Shown: piece by piece, positions 33,417 to 42,742 of the stretch
Position numbering within the stretch: position 1 is the first letter of the stretch
Layout: every line of letters starts with the position of its first letter
Source of the DNA: CAZSHG01 sp964606695 [NCBI: uncultured bacterium]
GTDB taxonomy: Bacteria; UBP14; UBA6098
DNA: 64,000 nucleotides
Direction of reading: 5' to 3'
Assembly: GCA_964606695.1 (NCBI GenBank)
Contig: CAZSHG010000010.1
Coordinates: 1-64,000, forward strand
The notes under the pieces: model-generated
The model's database searches: none
Told to the model about the DNA's origin: nothing
What the model saw: only the letters and a program-made list of their open reading frames with translations
Position numbers and translations under genes: made by a program

Positions 33417-33689
33417 TCAGCCTTTCTCTATTAGTTCGACAATATTCCAAACGGTCTTATCGATGACTTTATAGCACCTTTTGGAACCTTCCCGCCTGCC
33501 CTTAATAATCTTCAGATTACGAAGAACCCTTAGATGCTGTGAAATGGTGGATTGGGGTATTTTCAGTTTTTCGACCATCATCGAGACCGAACATTCGTCC
33601 TTCATTACCCCGGAGATTATCTGAAGGCGGGTCTTATTAGACAGAGCTTTGAATATCTCGGCGTATTTTTCAAATTCTCTTTCCGTCAT
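33417..33689 (-). CDS. ArsR/SmtB-family regulator, possibly persulfide-responsive
   Basis: The product is 90 residues. It is a winged-helix ArsR fold: KALSNKTRLQIISGVM, then the recognition helix IPQSTISQHLRVLRNLKIIK and the wing REGSKRCYKVID. It lacks the ELCVCDL metal-binding motif. Instead there is one Cys early (DECSVSMM) and one in the wing (KRCYKV). A two-Cys layout occurs in persulfide-sensing members such as SqrR and BigR, though the positions are not obviously equivalent. It lies 17 bp after the giant HdrA gene, and the sulfur transport genes follow. I infer that it controls the downstream genes in response to sulfane sulfur. Confidence 0.85.
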   Translation of the reverse strand: MTEREFEKYAEIFKALSNKTRLQIISGVMKDECSVSMMVEKLKIPQSTISQHLRVLRNLKIIKGRREGSKRCYKVIDKTVWNIVELIEKG

Positions 33690-33706
33690 ACTAACATAAT
33701 TCCTAA

Positions 33707-36700
33707 TTAGATATTTAATGCGGCTTCGAGAACCGACGATGTTTGATTATATTTGAATCCAAGTTGCTCCATCGCACCGGAGGGACAGCTCGTCGCGCAG
33801 TTCCCACAGCCCTTACAAAGAGCAATATTGACCTGCGAAACCTGTCTTCCGTCCTTGATTATCACCTTCGGCGCTGTGTAGGGGCAAACGGCTTCGCATA
33901 TACCGCACCCAACGCAGACGTCCTGGTTCACCGACGCGATAATAGATTCCGCCGTGTATTTGTCCTTCGATATTAGCGTGCATGCTCTCGCGGATGCGGC
34001 CATAGCCTGAGAAATCGACTCGTCTATAGTCTTGGGTGCGTGCGCCAGTCCCGCCAGGAACACGCCCTCCGTTGCGAAATCCACCGGGCGGAGCTTCACG
34101 TGCGCCTCCAGGAAGAAGCCGTCCTCGTTAAGCGGCGTCTTGAGCATACGCGAAATATCCACCGCGTTGGCTCTCGGAACAACGGCGGGAGCGAGAACGA
34201 GTAAATCCGGGTTTATTTCCAATCGTTCGCCCAGTATAGGATCATCGACCTTCACGCGAATAGTGTCGCCGTCCTGCGTTACTACGGGCTTTTCGGCCTC
34301 GGTGTATCGGATGAAGATAACACCTGCATTCCGCGCTTTCTGATAATATTCCTCGCCGAAGCCGTAAGTCCTGATGTCCCGATAGAGTATGTAGATATTC
34401 GCTTTGGGGTTTTCCTCGGCCAGTTTGATCGCGTTTTTAATTGCCTTAGTGCAACAAATCCGCGAGCAATAGGGGTGTTTTTCGTCCCGCGACCCGACGC
34501 ATTGTATCATCACGACGTTCTTGGTCTTTTTCAGGGACTTATCCTCCGGATCGAAAAGCCTCTCTTCCAGTTCATTTTGTGTGAGGACTTTATCGTTTTC
34601 GCCGTAAAGATATTCTTCCGGTTCGTATTCCTCGCCGCCCGTAGCTACTACAATAACACCGTGTTCGATCGGTCTGTCCTCGCCGCCACTGTCAACGATT
34701 TCCGTTTTGTAATTACCGATATATCCGTCGATGTCCTTTATCTCCGCGCTATTAAACAGGGTTATTTTTGGATGGTTCTCAACGGAGTAAATCAGGTCTT
34801 TCAGATATCCCTGCACGTCCTCGCCGGCGGGAGTGGAGTATATGTTGCGCATATTGCCGCCGAGTTCCGCTTCCTTTTCGACGAGGGTAACATCGAACCC
34901 CTGATCCGCGATCGAGAGCGCGGATACCATACCGGCCAAACCGCCACCAATAACCAGCGCACTCTGATCGACGTCGAGAGTAACTGTCGGCAACGGTTCG
35001 AGCAGACACGATTTAGCGACCGCCATCCTCAGGAGCTTTCTGGCCTTTTCGGTGGCTTTTTCAGGTTCTTCACGATGCACCCAGGAGCATTGATCACGAA
35101 TATTCGCCATCTCGAACAGGCGCGCGTTCAATCCCGATTCGCGCAGGGTCTCCTGGAAAAGCGGCTCGTGCGTCCTCGGCGAACACGACGCCACAACTAT
35201 CCTGTTAAGCCCGTATTCGGCTATCTTATCTTTGATCTTTTCCTGTGTGTCCTGCGAACAGGTGAAAAGGTTATCCTCGGCGTAGGCTACGTTCGGCAAT
35301 GTGTATGCGTAATCCACGAGCGATGGGACATCGACGACACTGCCGATATTTATTCCGCAGTGGCACACGAATACCCCGATTCGCGGCTCTTCCATCCTGA
35401 CGTCCCTCTCAGGTGGATAGACCTTCTCCGCAATCGCCGTCCCTCTGACTTCGGCGAGGATACTTTCCGCGCCGGCGACCGCTCCAGATGCCTGTGTTAC
35501 GGTTTCCGGGATGTCCTTCGGCGCGCTTGCCGGGCCACATACGAAGATTCCTTCGCGAGACGTTTGCACAGGTTTGAAAGTCGATGTCTCGACGAAAGAA
35601 TGTTGGTTCAACCTTATTCCGAGACGTCTTTCGAGTTCGGACGTAGTGTCCGTCGGCTCGAAACCGACTGAGAGAACGACCATATCGAATTCCTCGGCAT
35701 ATTGACGCCCGTTTTCCTCGGTAGAATAATATACCATCAAATTGCCCGTTTCGGGTATATCGACGACCTTTCCGACACGCGACCGAATGAACCGAACGCC
35801 CGTCTCGTCTTTTGCCCTGTTATAATAGGCCTCGAAGTCTTTGCCGTAGGCGCGTAAATCCATGAAGAATATAGTCGGCTCGATGTGTTTCTCGTGTTCC
35901 TTTGCGATCACCGCCTCTTTTATGGCATACATACAGCATACCGATGAGCAATATTTCTTATGATCGATTTCGTCCCTGCTCCCCACGCACTGTATCCACG
36001 CGATCTTACGCGGACTTGAATCGTCGGAAGGTCTCTGGATATGACCGCCAAAAGGCCCCGACGCCGATAGCATACGCTCGAATTGAATACTCGTCAGGAC
36101 GTTGGGATATCTGCCGTATCCGTATTCGTATTTATGTGATGGATCGTATTTCTTCGCGCCGTTGGCCAGGATAATCGCGCCGACATCGACCTCGACTACT
36201 TCGCTGACCATATCGTGCAAAACGGCATCTGCTTCACACGCGCTCTCACACTCGAGGCATCCGGAACACAAGCCGCATTCCAGGCATCTTTCGGCCTCAG
36301 CCATAGCCTCCTCTTCCGAAAAGCCGAGTTCGAATTCCACGAAACTCTTCGTTCTCTTTTCCATTTCGACGGTCGGCATGACCGCTCTGGGTTTTCTGTC
36401 TGTGATTTCAGGGAGAGGTTTCATGGGCAATTCCTCGTCGGGGACGTTCCTGCCCGCGCCGATGTCCCGGCCGGTTAAGAACCTGTCGATAGAAATCGCC
36501 GATTCGTTGCCCTGATGGACGGCTTCGACAATCGATGCCGGGCCGAGAACAATATCGCCGCCCGCGAATACCCCCGGGATATTCGTTTCCAGAGTTATCG
36601 GATCGACTTCGATTACGCTTCTATTTAATTCGATCGCGTCGAATCCGTTCAAATCGGAACGCTGACCTATCGCGATAATCACCGTGTCAGCCTTAATATC

Positions 36701-38164
36701 TTCGGTCTTCTCCTTTTCATCGTAAACCGGCGAGAAGGAGCCCTCTTCATTATATACCGAAGTGCATCGCACTGTTTTAACTCCAACCACACGACCGTTT
36801 TCGATTATCAAATCCTTCGGGCCGAGTCTGTCGTGAACCGCAACGCCCTCTTCTTCGGCCTCCTCGATTTCCCAAACGTGTGCGGGCATCCTGTCCTTCG
36901 ATGTTAGATCGCGCGTTTCAAGGCACATCAGATCGACGCTTCCCGCGCCGAGCCTCACAGCAGACCTCGCGCAGTCCATAGACACATTGCCGCCGCCTAT
37001 CACGAGGACGCGTTTGCCGAAACCTTTTATTTCCTCGCCTTTCTTTGCGGCACGGAGGAAGTCCAGTCCGAGAAGAACGCCGTGGGATTTGCCATATTCG
37101 CCGAATAGGGTTGATGGATTCTGGAATCCGATCGCAACGTAAAGGGCGTCGTGTTTCTTCTGAAGCTCTTCGAGAGAAATATCGCGCCCGACACGAACGC
37201 CCATCTTCAGCTCGATTCCACTGGCCAGGATATTGTCGATATCCTGATTTGCTATTTCCTTCGGTATCCTGTAATCGGGCAAACATGAAATCAACATACC
37301 CCCCGGTTCCTCGGCCTCGTCGTAAACCGTGACCGAATAACCGAGGTTGCGCAGTCTCATCGCGCAGGTAAGGCCTGAAGGCCCCGCGCCGACTATCCCG
37401 ATTGTCTTGTCGCTGGTTATCTCGACCGGTTCCGGACGCGGAAAGTCGCCCTCATATTCCCTGTCAGCGATGTATCTCTTCAGCGAAGCTATCGCTATAG
37501 GTTCGTCGTATTCGCTACGTCGGCAATTGCTTTCGCATGGGTGATGGCATACCCTTCCGCAGATAGATACGAAAGGATTATGCCGCCTGATAAGTTCATA
37601 AGCCTCGTGGTATTTTTTCTCCTTAGCAAGCGCTACGTAACCCTGAACGTGTATCCCCGCGGGACAATTCGTTTCGCAGGGAGGCCGCAGTTTCTTATCG
37701 ATTACGAAAGCGTTCGGAAAGGCCTGAGCGTAAGGTTTATATATCGCGGTCTGCTGAACAAGACCCTCGTCGAAAATAGATACGGTTTTAACCGGACATA
37801 CCTCGGCGCACTCGCCGCAACCCGTGCAATCTTCCAGACTGATGAAACGGGGATGTTTGAGAACTTTCGCTTTGAAATTCCCCGATTCGCCTTCGAGAGA
37901 AAGCAGTTCGGAGTTGGTCATCAGGTCGATATTGAGATGTCGCCCGCATTCCACAAGTTTGGGGGAGACGATACACATCGCGCAGTCGTTGGTGGGGAAG
38001 GTCTTGTCCAACTGCGCCATAATCCCACCGATAGCCGCCGTTTCCTCGACAAGGTAAACCTTGAATCCGGAATTAGCGAGGTCCAGCGAGGATTGAATCC
38101 CCGCAATGCCCGCGCCTACTACTAAAACAGCGCCTTTTTTTTCCAATTGTCTTTTATCGCTCAT
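33707..38164 (-). CDS. Giant HdrA flavoprotein with inserted GltD/NfnB-like module
   Basis: The product is 1485 residues. Residues 1-125 start an HdrA-type flavoprotein (VVGAGIAGIQSSLDLANSG; LDKTFPTNDCAMCI; CTGCGECAEVCP). At about 160-600 this is interrupted by a GltD/NfnB-like NAD(P)H oxidoreductase: PPCETNCPAGIHVQGYVALA, ICGRVCHHPCESNCRR, GIVGAGPSGLTCAMRLRN and VLVIGGGNVSMDCARSA. HdrA then resumes (CLECGLCSGCLECESACE; QCVGSRD; YCSSVCCMYAIKEA). A second HdrA unit follows (GVFVCHCGINIGSVVDV; VIGGGLAGMVSALSIAD), ending in two [4Fe-4S] ferredoxin motifs (CVGCGICEAVCPY; CKGCGNCATSCPS). It thus has at least three flavin modules and many clusters. It probably couples NAD(P)H to Hdr-type bifurcation. 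It sits after FrhB and HdrC genes in the locus. The nucleotide specificity is not evident. Confidence 0.9.
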   Translation of the reverse strand: MSDKRQLEKKGAVLVVGAGIAGIQSSLDLANSGFKVYLVEETAAIGGIMAQLDKTFPTNDCAMCIVSPKLVECGRHLNIDLMTNSELLSLEGESGNFKAKVLKHPRFISLEDCTGCGECAEVCPVKTVSIFDEGLVQQTAIYKPYAQAFPNAFVIDKKLRPPCETNCPAGIHVQGYVALAKEKKYHEAYELIRRHNPFVSICGRVCHHPCESNCRRSEYDEPIAIASLKRYIADREYEGDFPRPEPVEITSDKTIGIVGAGPSGLTCAMRLRNLGYSVTVYDEAEEPGGMLISCLPDYRIPKEIANQDIDNILASGIELKMGVRVGRDISLEELQKKHDALYVAIGFQNPSTLFGEYGKSHGVLLGLDFLRAAKKGEEIKGFGKRVLVIGGGNVSMDCARSAVRLGAGSVDLMCLETRDLTSKDRMPAHVWEIEEAEEEGVAVHDRLGPKDLIIENGRVVGVKTVRCTSVYNEEGSFSPVYDEKEKTEDIKADTVIIAIGQRSDLNGFDAIELNRSVIEVDPITLETNIPGVFAGGDIVLGPASIVEAVHQGNESAISIDRFLTGRDIGAGRNVPDEELPMKPLPEITDRKPRAVMPTVEMEKRTKSFVEFELGFSEEEAMAEAERCLECGLCSGCLECESACEADAVLHDMVSEVVEVDVGAIILANGAKKYDPSHKYEYGYGRYPNVLTSIQFERMLSASGPFGGHIQRPSDDSSPRKIAWIQCVGSRDEIDHKKYCSSVCCMYAIKEAVIAKEHEKHIEPTIFFMDLRAYGKDFEAYYNRAKDETGVRFIRSRVGKVVDIPETGNLMVYYSTEENGRQYAEEFDMVVLSVGFEPTDTTSELERRLGIRLNQHSFVETSTFKPVQTSREGIFVCGPASAPKDIPETVTQASGAVAGAESILAEVRGTAIAEKVYPPERDVRMEEPRIGVFVCHCGINIGSVVDVPSLVDYAYTLPNVAYAEDNLFTCSQDTQEKIKDKIAEYGLNRIVVASCSPRTHEPLFQETLRESGLNARLFEMANIRDQCSWVHREEPEKATEKARKLLRMAVAKSCLLEPLPTVTLDVDQSALVIGGGLAGMVSALSIADQGFDVTLVEKEAELGGNMRNIYSTPAGEDVQGYLKDLIYSVENHPKITLFNSAEIKDIDGYIGNYKTEIVDSGGEDRPIEHGVIVVATGGEEYEPEEYLYGENDKVLTQNELEERLFDPEDKSLKKTKNVVMIQCVGSRDEKHPYCSRICCTKAIKNAIKLAEENPKANIYILYRDIRTYGFGEEYYQKARNAGVIFIRYTEAEKPVVTQDGDTIRVKVDDPILGERLEINPDLLVLAPAVVPRANAVDISRMLKTPLNEDGFFLEAHVKLRPVDFATEGVFLAGLAHAPKTIDESISQAMAASARACTLISKDKYTAESIIASVNQDVCVGCGICEAVCPYTAPKVIIKDGRQVSQVNIALCKGCGNCATSCPSGAMEQLGFKYNQTSSVLEAALNI

Positions 38165-38227
38165 ATTTCCACCGGGAGTTGAATAGTTATTTTCTACAAT
38201 AATCCTGCCTATAAATATCGATAAACA

Positions 38228-39346
38228 TTAATCTTCGGTTAATTTTTCACGATGTCTGGCCGCTCGCTTTTTCTTTTTATCTACAAAGGTCTCGATCGTC
38301 TTGCCAATCGTGGTCTGTTCTGTATCTGATAATTTCGAAACCTCGATGTATTTCTGGTTCAGGGCGTCCGTGAAGACCTGTTTAGCGAATGTCGATCTTA
38401 TCATGACGGTCGTATATCCCTCCGGCGAACCCAATCCACCAACGGAAACGTCGGCGAAGTCGTTTGCGAAATCCTCGCAGAACAGGCAGGCGGGACGCGC
38501 AATGTCCTCTATTTCATTGAAAGGGATATGGACCGAAACGCCCGATTTCAGTTCCAGCCGGAAATTTTCCTTGACGTTCATTTTGGTTATATCGGTCGGG
38601 GTTATCTGATGTTTTTTAATAAATTCTTTCTCCATCAGATTATCGAAAGCGAAACACTGCATACAGAATAATCCGACAGTGAAATGGATTATATCGGAAG
38701 GCAGGATATTCAACGCCTGCATCTTCCTGATAGCCAGTATCTGGCAGGGCGTTCCGACAGCCGCGATCCTTATCTGCCTCTTGGGTTTGATTTTCTGAAC
38801 CGTCGATATCACTGGAACGTAATTAGTATATTTTTGCCCGATCTTGTCCAGATGTTGGGCTTCCGCGAAAGCCGATCCCGCGGCCTCGATGAGTTCCTCG
38901 CGGTTCTTGGCAATCGCTGGGTCACGGCTGAAAAGCCCTGTTCGTCGTGAGACTATAGCCCCGTCGATGATATTATTTTCCAGCATATACCACAGTAAAG
39001 CCGTAACAACTCCGCCATCAGTGGCGGCTTCGAGGATTTCGATGTCCGTTGCCTGAGCCATGAAAATATCTCTGTAACGTCCAATTGGCGGCTTCCAGCC
39101 GAATTCCTCGCGGATTCTTCCATTGAGATCCTGTGTTTGCGGACATATCAAATAGCAAATCCCGCATTTATAACACAAATCCGGATCGACCCATTGAGGG
39201 ATGTTGTCCTCGCAATCGCACATTTGTATAGCGCCCACTCTGCAAGCCGTGCAAAAGGAAACACATGCGCCACAATTATTGCAAAGCCCTTTGTCGATAA
39301 CGTCTCGTTTGAGATCGTCGAAACTTAGTTTGTCGTTCTGGTTCAC
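38228..39346 (-). CDS. FrhB/FdhB-family iron-sulfur flavoprotein
   Basis: The product is 372 residues. An N-terminal ferredoxin region (LCNNCGACVSFCTACRVGA; CYKCGICYLICPQ) holds two [4Fe-4S] clusters. The FrhB-type flavin domain follows (GGVVTALLWYMLENNIIDGAI; GTPCQILAIRKMQALNI; CLFCEDFANDFADVSVGG). In methanogens this family oxidises F420; in other bacteria it often exchanges electrons with ferredoxin or NAD(P)H. Nothing in the window indicates F420 synthesis. It lies between the giant HdrA and HdrC genes, so it is probably the electron input or output subunit of that complex. Confidence 0.85.
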   Translation of the reverse strand: MNQNDKLSFDDLKRDVIDKGLCNNCGACVSFCTACRVGAIQMCDCEDNIPQWVDPDLCYKCGICYLICPQTQDLNGRIREEFGWKPPIGRYRDIFMAQATDIEILEAATDGGVVTALLWYMLENNIIDGAIVSRRTGLFSRDPAIAKNREELIEAAGSAFAEAQHLDKIGQKYTNYVPVISTVQKIKPKRQIRIAAVGTPCQILAIRKMQALNILPSDIIHFTVGLFCMQCFAFDNLMEKEFIKKHQITPTDITKMNVKENFRLELKSGVSVHIPFNEIEDIARPACLFCEDFANDFADVSVGGLGSPEGYTTVMIRSTFAKQVFTDALNQKYIEVSKLSDTEQTTIGKTIETFVDKKKKRAARHREKLTED

Positions 39347-39361
39347 TGGTATCTCCAGGTT

Positions 39362-39835
39362 TTATGTGCTTGCACGTTTGAGCTTTTCATCGACCATTTT
39401 CTCGATCTTAGCGCGTTGCTTATCGGTAGGTTCGATAATATGGCGCACGAAATTGCATCTGAGATCCTGGCAGTATCTATCGAGTTCCTCCACCTGTTCG
39501 ATTCTATCTTCGGGAGAATATCCCTGTTCGACGGACATCTCTCGAATAACACCCATTACATCCGCGAACTTGACGTTCTGTGGGCAACGGGCGTAACAGA
39601 CGTAGCATCTCTGGCACATCCAGATTATCTCGGAACTGAGAACGGCGTCGCGCATGCCGAAAATCGACATACGGATGATCTTGCGCGGGTCATAATCGTC
39701 GTTGACCTCAGCTACGGGGCAACTTGCGGTGCAAGTTCCGCAGGTGAAGCACAGCTTGAAATTCTCCGCTCCCGGTCTCGAGGCTATCTCCTCTTTGAAT
39801 TTCGGATCCTGTTCACTCAATACGATTGTATCCAT
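39362..39835 (-). CDS. hdrC: HdrC-like iron-sulfur subunit
   Basis: The product is 157 residues, and soluble. Two cluster motifs are present: FKLCFTCGTCTASCPVAE and IWMCQRCYVCYARCPQNVKF, followed by a helical C-terminus, the size and layout of cytoplasmic HdrC. HdrC normally passes electrons from HdrA to the catalytic HdrB. No HdrB (CCG-domain) gene is found in this window, so HdrC here either works with a distant HdrB or hands electrons to the adjacent FrhB-like subunit. It is 15 bp upstream of the FrhB gene. Confidence 0.9.
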   Translation of the reverse strand: MDTIVLSEQDPKFKEEIASRPGAENFKLCFTCGTCTASCPVAEVNDDYDPRKIIRMSIFGMRDAVLSSEIIWMCQRCYVCYARCPQNVKFADVMGVIREMSVEQGYSPEDRIEQVEELDRYCQDLRCNFVRHIIEPTDKQRAKIEKMVDEKLKRAST

Positions 39836-39851
39836 TATATATCTCCCTTTT

Positions 39852-40685
39852 CTAAATCTCTTCGGGGATTTCTTCTATTTCCGCGAATGAAAACACCGGG
39901 CCGTCGAAACACACGTATTTCGACCCGATATTACACCGTCCGCATTTGCCGATACCGCATTTCATACGCCTTTCAAGCGACGTATATATTCTATCGGGTG
40001 GAAAACCGAGTTCAGCGAGTGTCGGTAGCGTATATTTTATCATAATAGGCGGGCCGCAAAGCATGACCCACGTGTCTTTGGAGCTGGGTGAAATCTCCTT
40101 CGTTACGGTCGGCACGAAACCGACCATCTTGTCCCAGCCCTCGACTTCCTCGTCTATCGTGAGATGAACTGTGATATCGTTTTCCTTCTCCCAATCTTCG
40201 AGTTCGTCGCGATATATCATCAAACCCGGGCGTCGTGCGCCGTATATCATCGTGATATCGCCGTAATCGTTGCGATTGGCCTTGTCCCGAAGATAAACGG
40301 TCAGCGAACGCAACGTCGTCAGTGCGAATCCGCCGCTGATTATTACGACGTTCTTGCCTTTGAATTCCTCTACGGGATAATAATTCCCCAGCGGCCCGCG
40401 GATGCCGATTACATCGCCCTCACGAAGGTGATGCAGTTCTGTCGTAACTACGCCGACACGGTTTACGGTGAAACGTAAAAAATCCCTTTCCGTGGGGGAG
40501 GAGGCTATTCCGAAAGGAGCTTCGCCGACGCCGGGAATCGATAACTGGCAGAACTGACCGGGTAGATAATCGAAGGCGTCTTCTTCGTTGACGAATTCCA
40601 GGTCGAAAGTCCGCAGTGTCTTGTCGTCCGATTCGTTGCGGATGCTCTTAACTCGCACCGGGATGGGCATATATACGTTCTTCAT
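39852..40685 (-). CDS. FloxA-like FAD/NAD(P)-binding oxidoreductase
   Basis: The product is 277 residues. It is a ferredoxin-NADP reductase fold: FAD-binding LPGQFCQLSIPGVGEAPFGI, NAD(P)-binding VIISGGFALTTLRSLTVYL and TWVMLCGPPIMIKYTLPTL. The C-terminus has a [2Fe-2S] motif (MKCGIGKCGRCNIGSKYVC). This is the arrangement of the gamma subunit of sulfhydrogenase, AsrB and FloxA. The start overlaps the next gene upstream by 4 bp. In the HdrABC-FloxABCD system described in Desulfovibrio, FloxA exchanges electrons with NADH. The same role is likely here. Confidence 0.9.
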   Translation of the reverse strand: MKNVYMPIPVRVKSIRNESDDKTLRTFDLEFVNEEDAFDYLPGQFCQLSIPGVGEAPFGIASSPTERDFLRFTVNRVGVVTTELHHLREGDVIGIRGPLGNYYPVEEFKGKNVVIISGGFALTTLRSLTVYLRDKANRNDYGDITMIYGARRPGLMIYRDELEDWEKENDITVHLTIDEEVEGWDKMVGFVPTVTKEISPSSKDTWVMLCGPPIMIKYTLPTLAELGFPPDRIYTSLERRMKCGIGKCGRCNIGSKYVCFDGPVFSFAEIEEIPEEI

Positions 40686-41716
40686 ACCACAGCTCCTTCG
40701 GACTTTGCAGTTTCAATCGCCTTTGTCATAAACTCCCTGACATCGATGTTCACCGGGCATAGGCTTATACATCTTCCGCAACCGACGCATCCGAACTCGC
40801 CCTGAGTTTCGACCATATAACTGAACTTATGCATGAACCTTTGCCTGAGCCGCGACATTTGCGACTTCCGTGGATTGTGTCCCGAACCTTCCTTCGTGAA
40901 AATCGGGAACTGGCAGGTGTCCCAGATTCGCAATCGCACGCCCTTACCGCGCCTGCTCTCATCCTGAATGTCGAAGCAATAGCAGGTGGGGCAGGAGAAG
41001 GTGCAAACAGCGCAACCGAGACATTTTGCCGTAACCTCGTCCCAGAAAGAATCGTCGAAAAGGGAATCCAGCGATGCCTTGAGCGGTTCCAGTTCGGGCG
41101 ACTTCGCCATAGATTCGAGAGCCTTTTCTCCGATTGCCTCCGCCCTTTCGATATCGCCACTACAGGCCTTTTCGACGCTCTTCAATGAAGAAATCGCTTT
41201 CTCGCCGTTTTCCGTGATGGATTTGAGTATATAATCCTCTCCGATGTCGATAGCCAGCACGTCTGAACCGCTAACGTCGAAAGGCCCGCCGCCCATCCAG
41301 TTGCAGAAACAGGAGGACAGCGGCAAGTTACAACCCAGAGATATTACCAGTGAATTCTCGCGTCTGGCCGCCCAGTAGAAATCCCTGTATTTGTCGTCGT
41401 CGAAGACGCGTTCGACGGTAACGAAACCCTTCGCGTCGCAAGGCCGGACTCCAAATATCCCTATAGGTTTGCCGGTATATTTATTCGATTTCGTGTCCTC
41501 TTTATCGAATCTGAGCATTACCTCGGTTTGCGGATAATATATTTCCTTTGGCGGTTTCCGCGTGCGAAGGAAGCTTGTATCCGGCGATTCGCCCTTATCG
41601 AGCTTCTCGAAAGACGTTATCCCATCTCGTTCGACCGGCCCGTAAACCGAGTATTTTTCCGCGAGTTCCTCGATGAAGCCGTTCAGGTTTTTCTTTTTAA
41701 GTTTATATGTTTCCAT
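40682..41716 (-). CDS. FloxB-like 4Fe-4S protein
   Basis: The product is 344 residues. The family is that of the sulfhydrogenase beta subunit, AsrA and FloxB: an N-terminal alpha/beta region (IGIFGVRPCDAKGFVTVERV) then two cluster sites (CLGCAVCTFSCPTCYCFD and CVGCGRCISLCPVNID). It is co-translated with the FloxA-like protein (ATGA overlap). It should relay electrons between the FAD of FloxA and HdrA/MvhD. AsrA of anaerobic sulfite reductase has the same fold, but the AsrC siroheme subunit is missing here, so a sulfite reductase is unlikely. Confidence 0.9.
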   Translation of the reverse strand: METYKLKKKNLNGFIEELAEKYSVYGPVERDGITSFEKLDKGESPDTSFLRTRKPPKEIYYPQTEVMLRFDKEDTKSNKYTGKPIGIFGVRPCDAKGFVTVERVFDDDKYRDFYWAARRENSLVISLGCNLPLSSCFCNWMGGGPFDVSGSDVLAIDIGEDYILKSITENGEKAISSLKSVEKACSGDIERAEAIGEKALESMAKSPELEPLKASLDSLFDDSFWDEVTAKCLGCAVCTFSCPTCYCFDIQDESRRGKGVRLRIWDTCQFPIFTKEGSGHNPRKSQMSRLRQRFMHKFSYMVETQGEFGCVGCGRCISLCPVNIDVREFMTKAIETAKSEGAVV

Positions 41717-41776
41717 TTGTTAACCGCTATTATTTCAAGTTTTTATTCATATAAATAAGCTTAGTTAATTGCTATA

Positions 41777-42733
41777 TCACAAAATAAACTCTTCGCTATC
41801 GTCCTCTTTGAAAGTGGCAAGCGCGGGCGGAGTTTCAAAATCCATACCCGCGACATAATCGAAGCGTTCAAGGACCTCTTTCTCGACACGTTTGCCCAGC
41901 AGACGGACATCTATATCGAGGGGACACGCTGACGCGCAAGCGCCGCAATCCACGCAACGTCCAGCCATGTGCAACGCACGGACTATATGATACACGAAAT
42001 TGTCCGGCAGATTATTGCCCTTGCCGAGCCAGGCCGGCATTGACCTGTCGACAAAGCATTCTTCGCAGTAACACATCGGGCAGGCGTTTCTGCAGGCGTA
42101 ACAGCGGATACAAGAGCTGTATTCAACCTCGAAATAAGCCCATCTCTCGTCGATAGGTTTACCCGCGAATTCCTCGATGTCCGCGAAATGTTCCTTCCCG
42201 CCGATCGGTTCCGCCGGCTCGCCGATGAAATGGTCATATTGGGGCGCATTTGGATGTTGGCATGTCAGGCAGTTATCCTGCAAAAGCTCGATTAACGGCA
42301 CTTTGCGCTCGAAATCGTCGCTTATCAATATTATATTATCGCCGTCGATTTTATAATCGGTCAGGTCGCCGTTGTCGGTTGCATCGCGCAACTTCTTCCT
42401 GTCGATGACTCCCTCGCAGGGGACACCGATGATAACTACCTTCTCGCGTGGGAATTGGTCTTCGACGACTATCTGCGTAATAGCCCTCGCGTCGCAACCT
42501 CTGGCGACAACCCCTATCTTGCGCGGCCCGTCGGGGCGTTTTTTCTCGTCGTTGAGGTATTTGGCCAACGTATTAGCGCAGGTGAAATCGAAAATCAAGC
42601 CGTCCAGTTCCTCGATCGATTCGAAGAACCTCAAAGTTCCGCGCAGAGGGACACTACCCTTCTCGAAGCCGATAACGAGGTCGAGTTCCTCATCGGCGAA
42701 TATCTTTTTTACACTATCGATTAGCTCGCTCAT
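41777..42733 (-). CDS. FloxC-like 4Fe-4S protein
   Basis: The product is 318 residues. The N-terminal half is FdhB/FrhB-like (VVARGCDARAITQIVVEDQ; VVIIGVPCEGVIDRKKL), and the C-terminal half carries ferredoxin motifs (CIRCYACRNACPMCYCEECF and CVDCGACASACPLDID). Two related proteins lie further upstream in this locus (46758 and 47837). It lies 9 bp downstream of an MvhD gene and 60 bp before FloxB, matching the Flox gene group. The role is electron transfer between MvhD and the FloxAB module. Confidence 0.85.
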   Translation of the reverse strand: MSELIDSVKKIFADEELDLVIGFEKGSVPLRGTLRFFESIEELDGLIFDFTCANTLAKYLNDEKKRPDGPRKIGVVARGCDARAITQIVVEDQFPREKVVIIGVPCEGVIDRKKLRDATDNGDLTDYKIDGDNIILISDDFERKVPLIELLQDNCLTCQHPNAPQYDHFIGEPAEPIGGKEHFADIEEFAGKPIDERWAYFEVEYSSCIRCYACRNACPMCYCEECFVDRSMPAWLGKGNNLPDNFVYHIVRALHMAGRCVDCGACASACPLDIDVRLLGKRVEKEVLERFDYVAGMDFETPPALATFKEDDSEEFIL

Positions 42734-42742
42734 ATAAAATCC

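Noticed and set aside
38228-39346. F420-reducing hydrogenase subunit
   Set aside because: FrhB-family membership alone does not show F420 use; no hydrogenase or F420 genes are in the window.
39852-41716. Anaerobic sulfite reductase AsrAB
   Set aside because: Folds match, but the siroheme subunit AsrC is missing and the genes lie with FloxC/MvhD-type partners.
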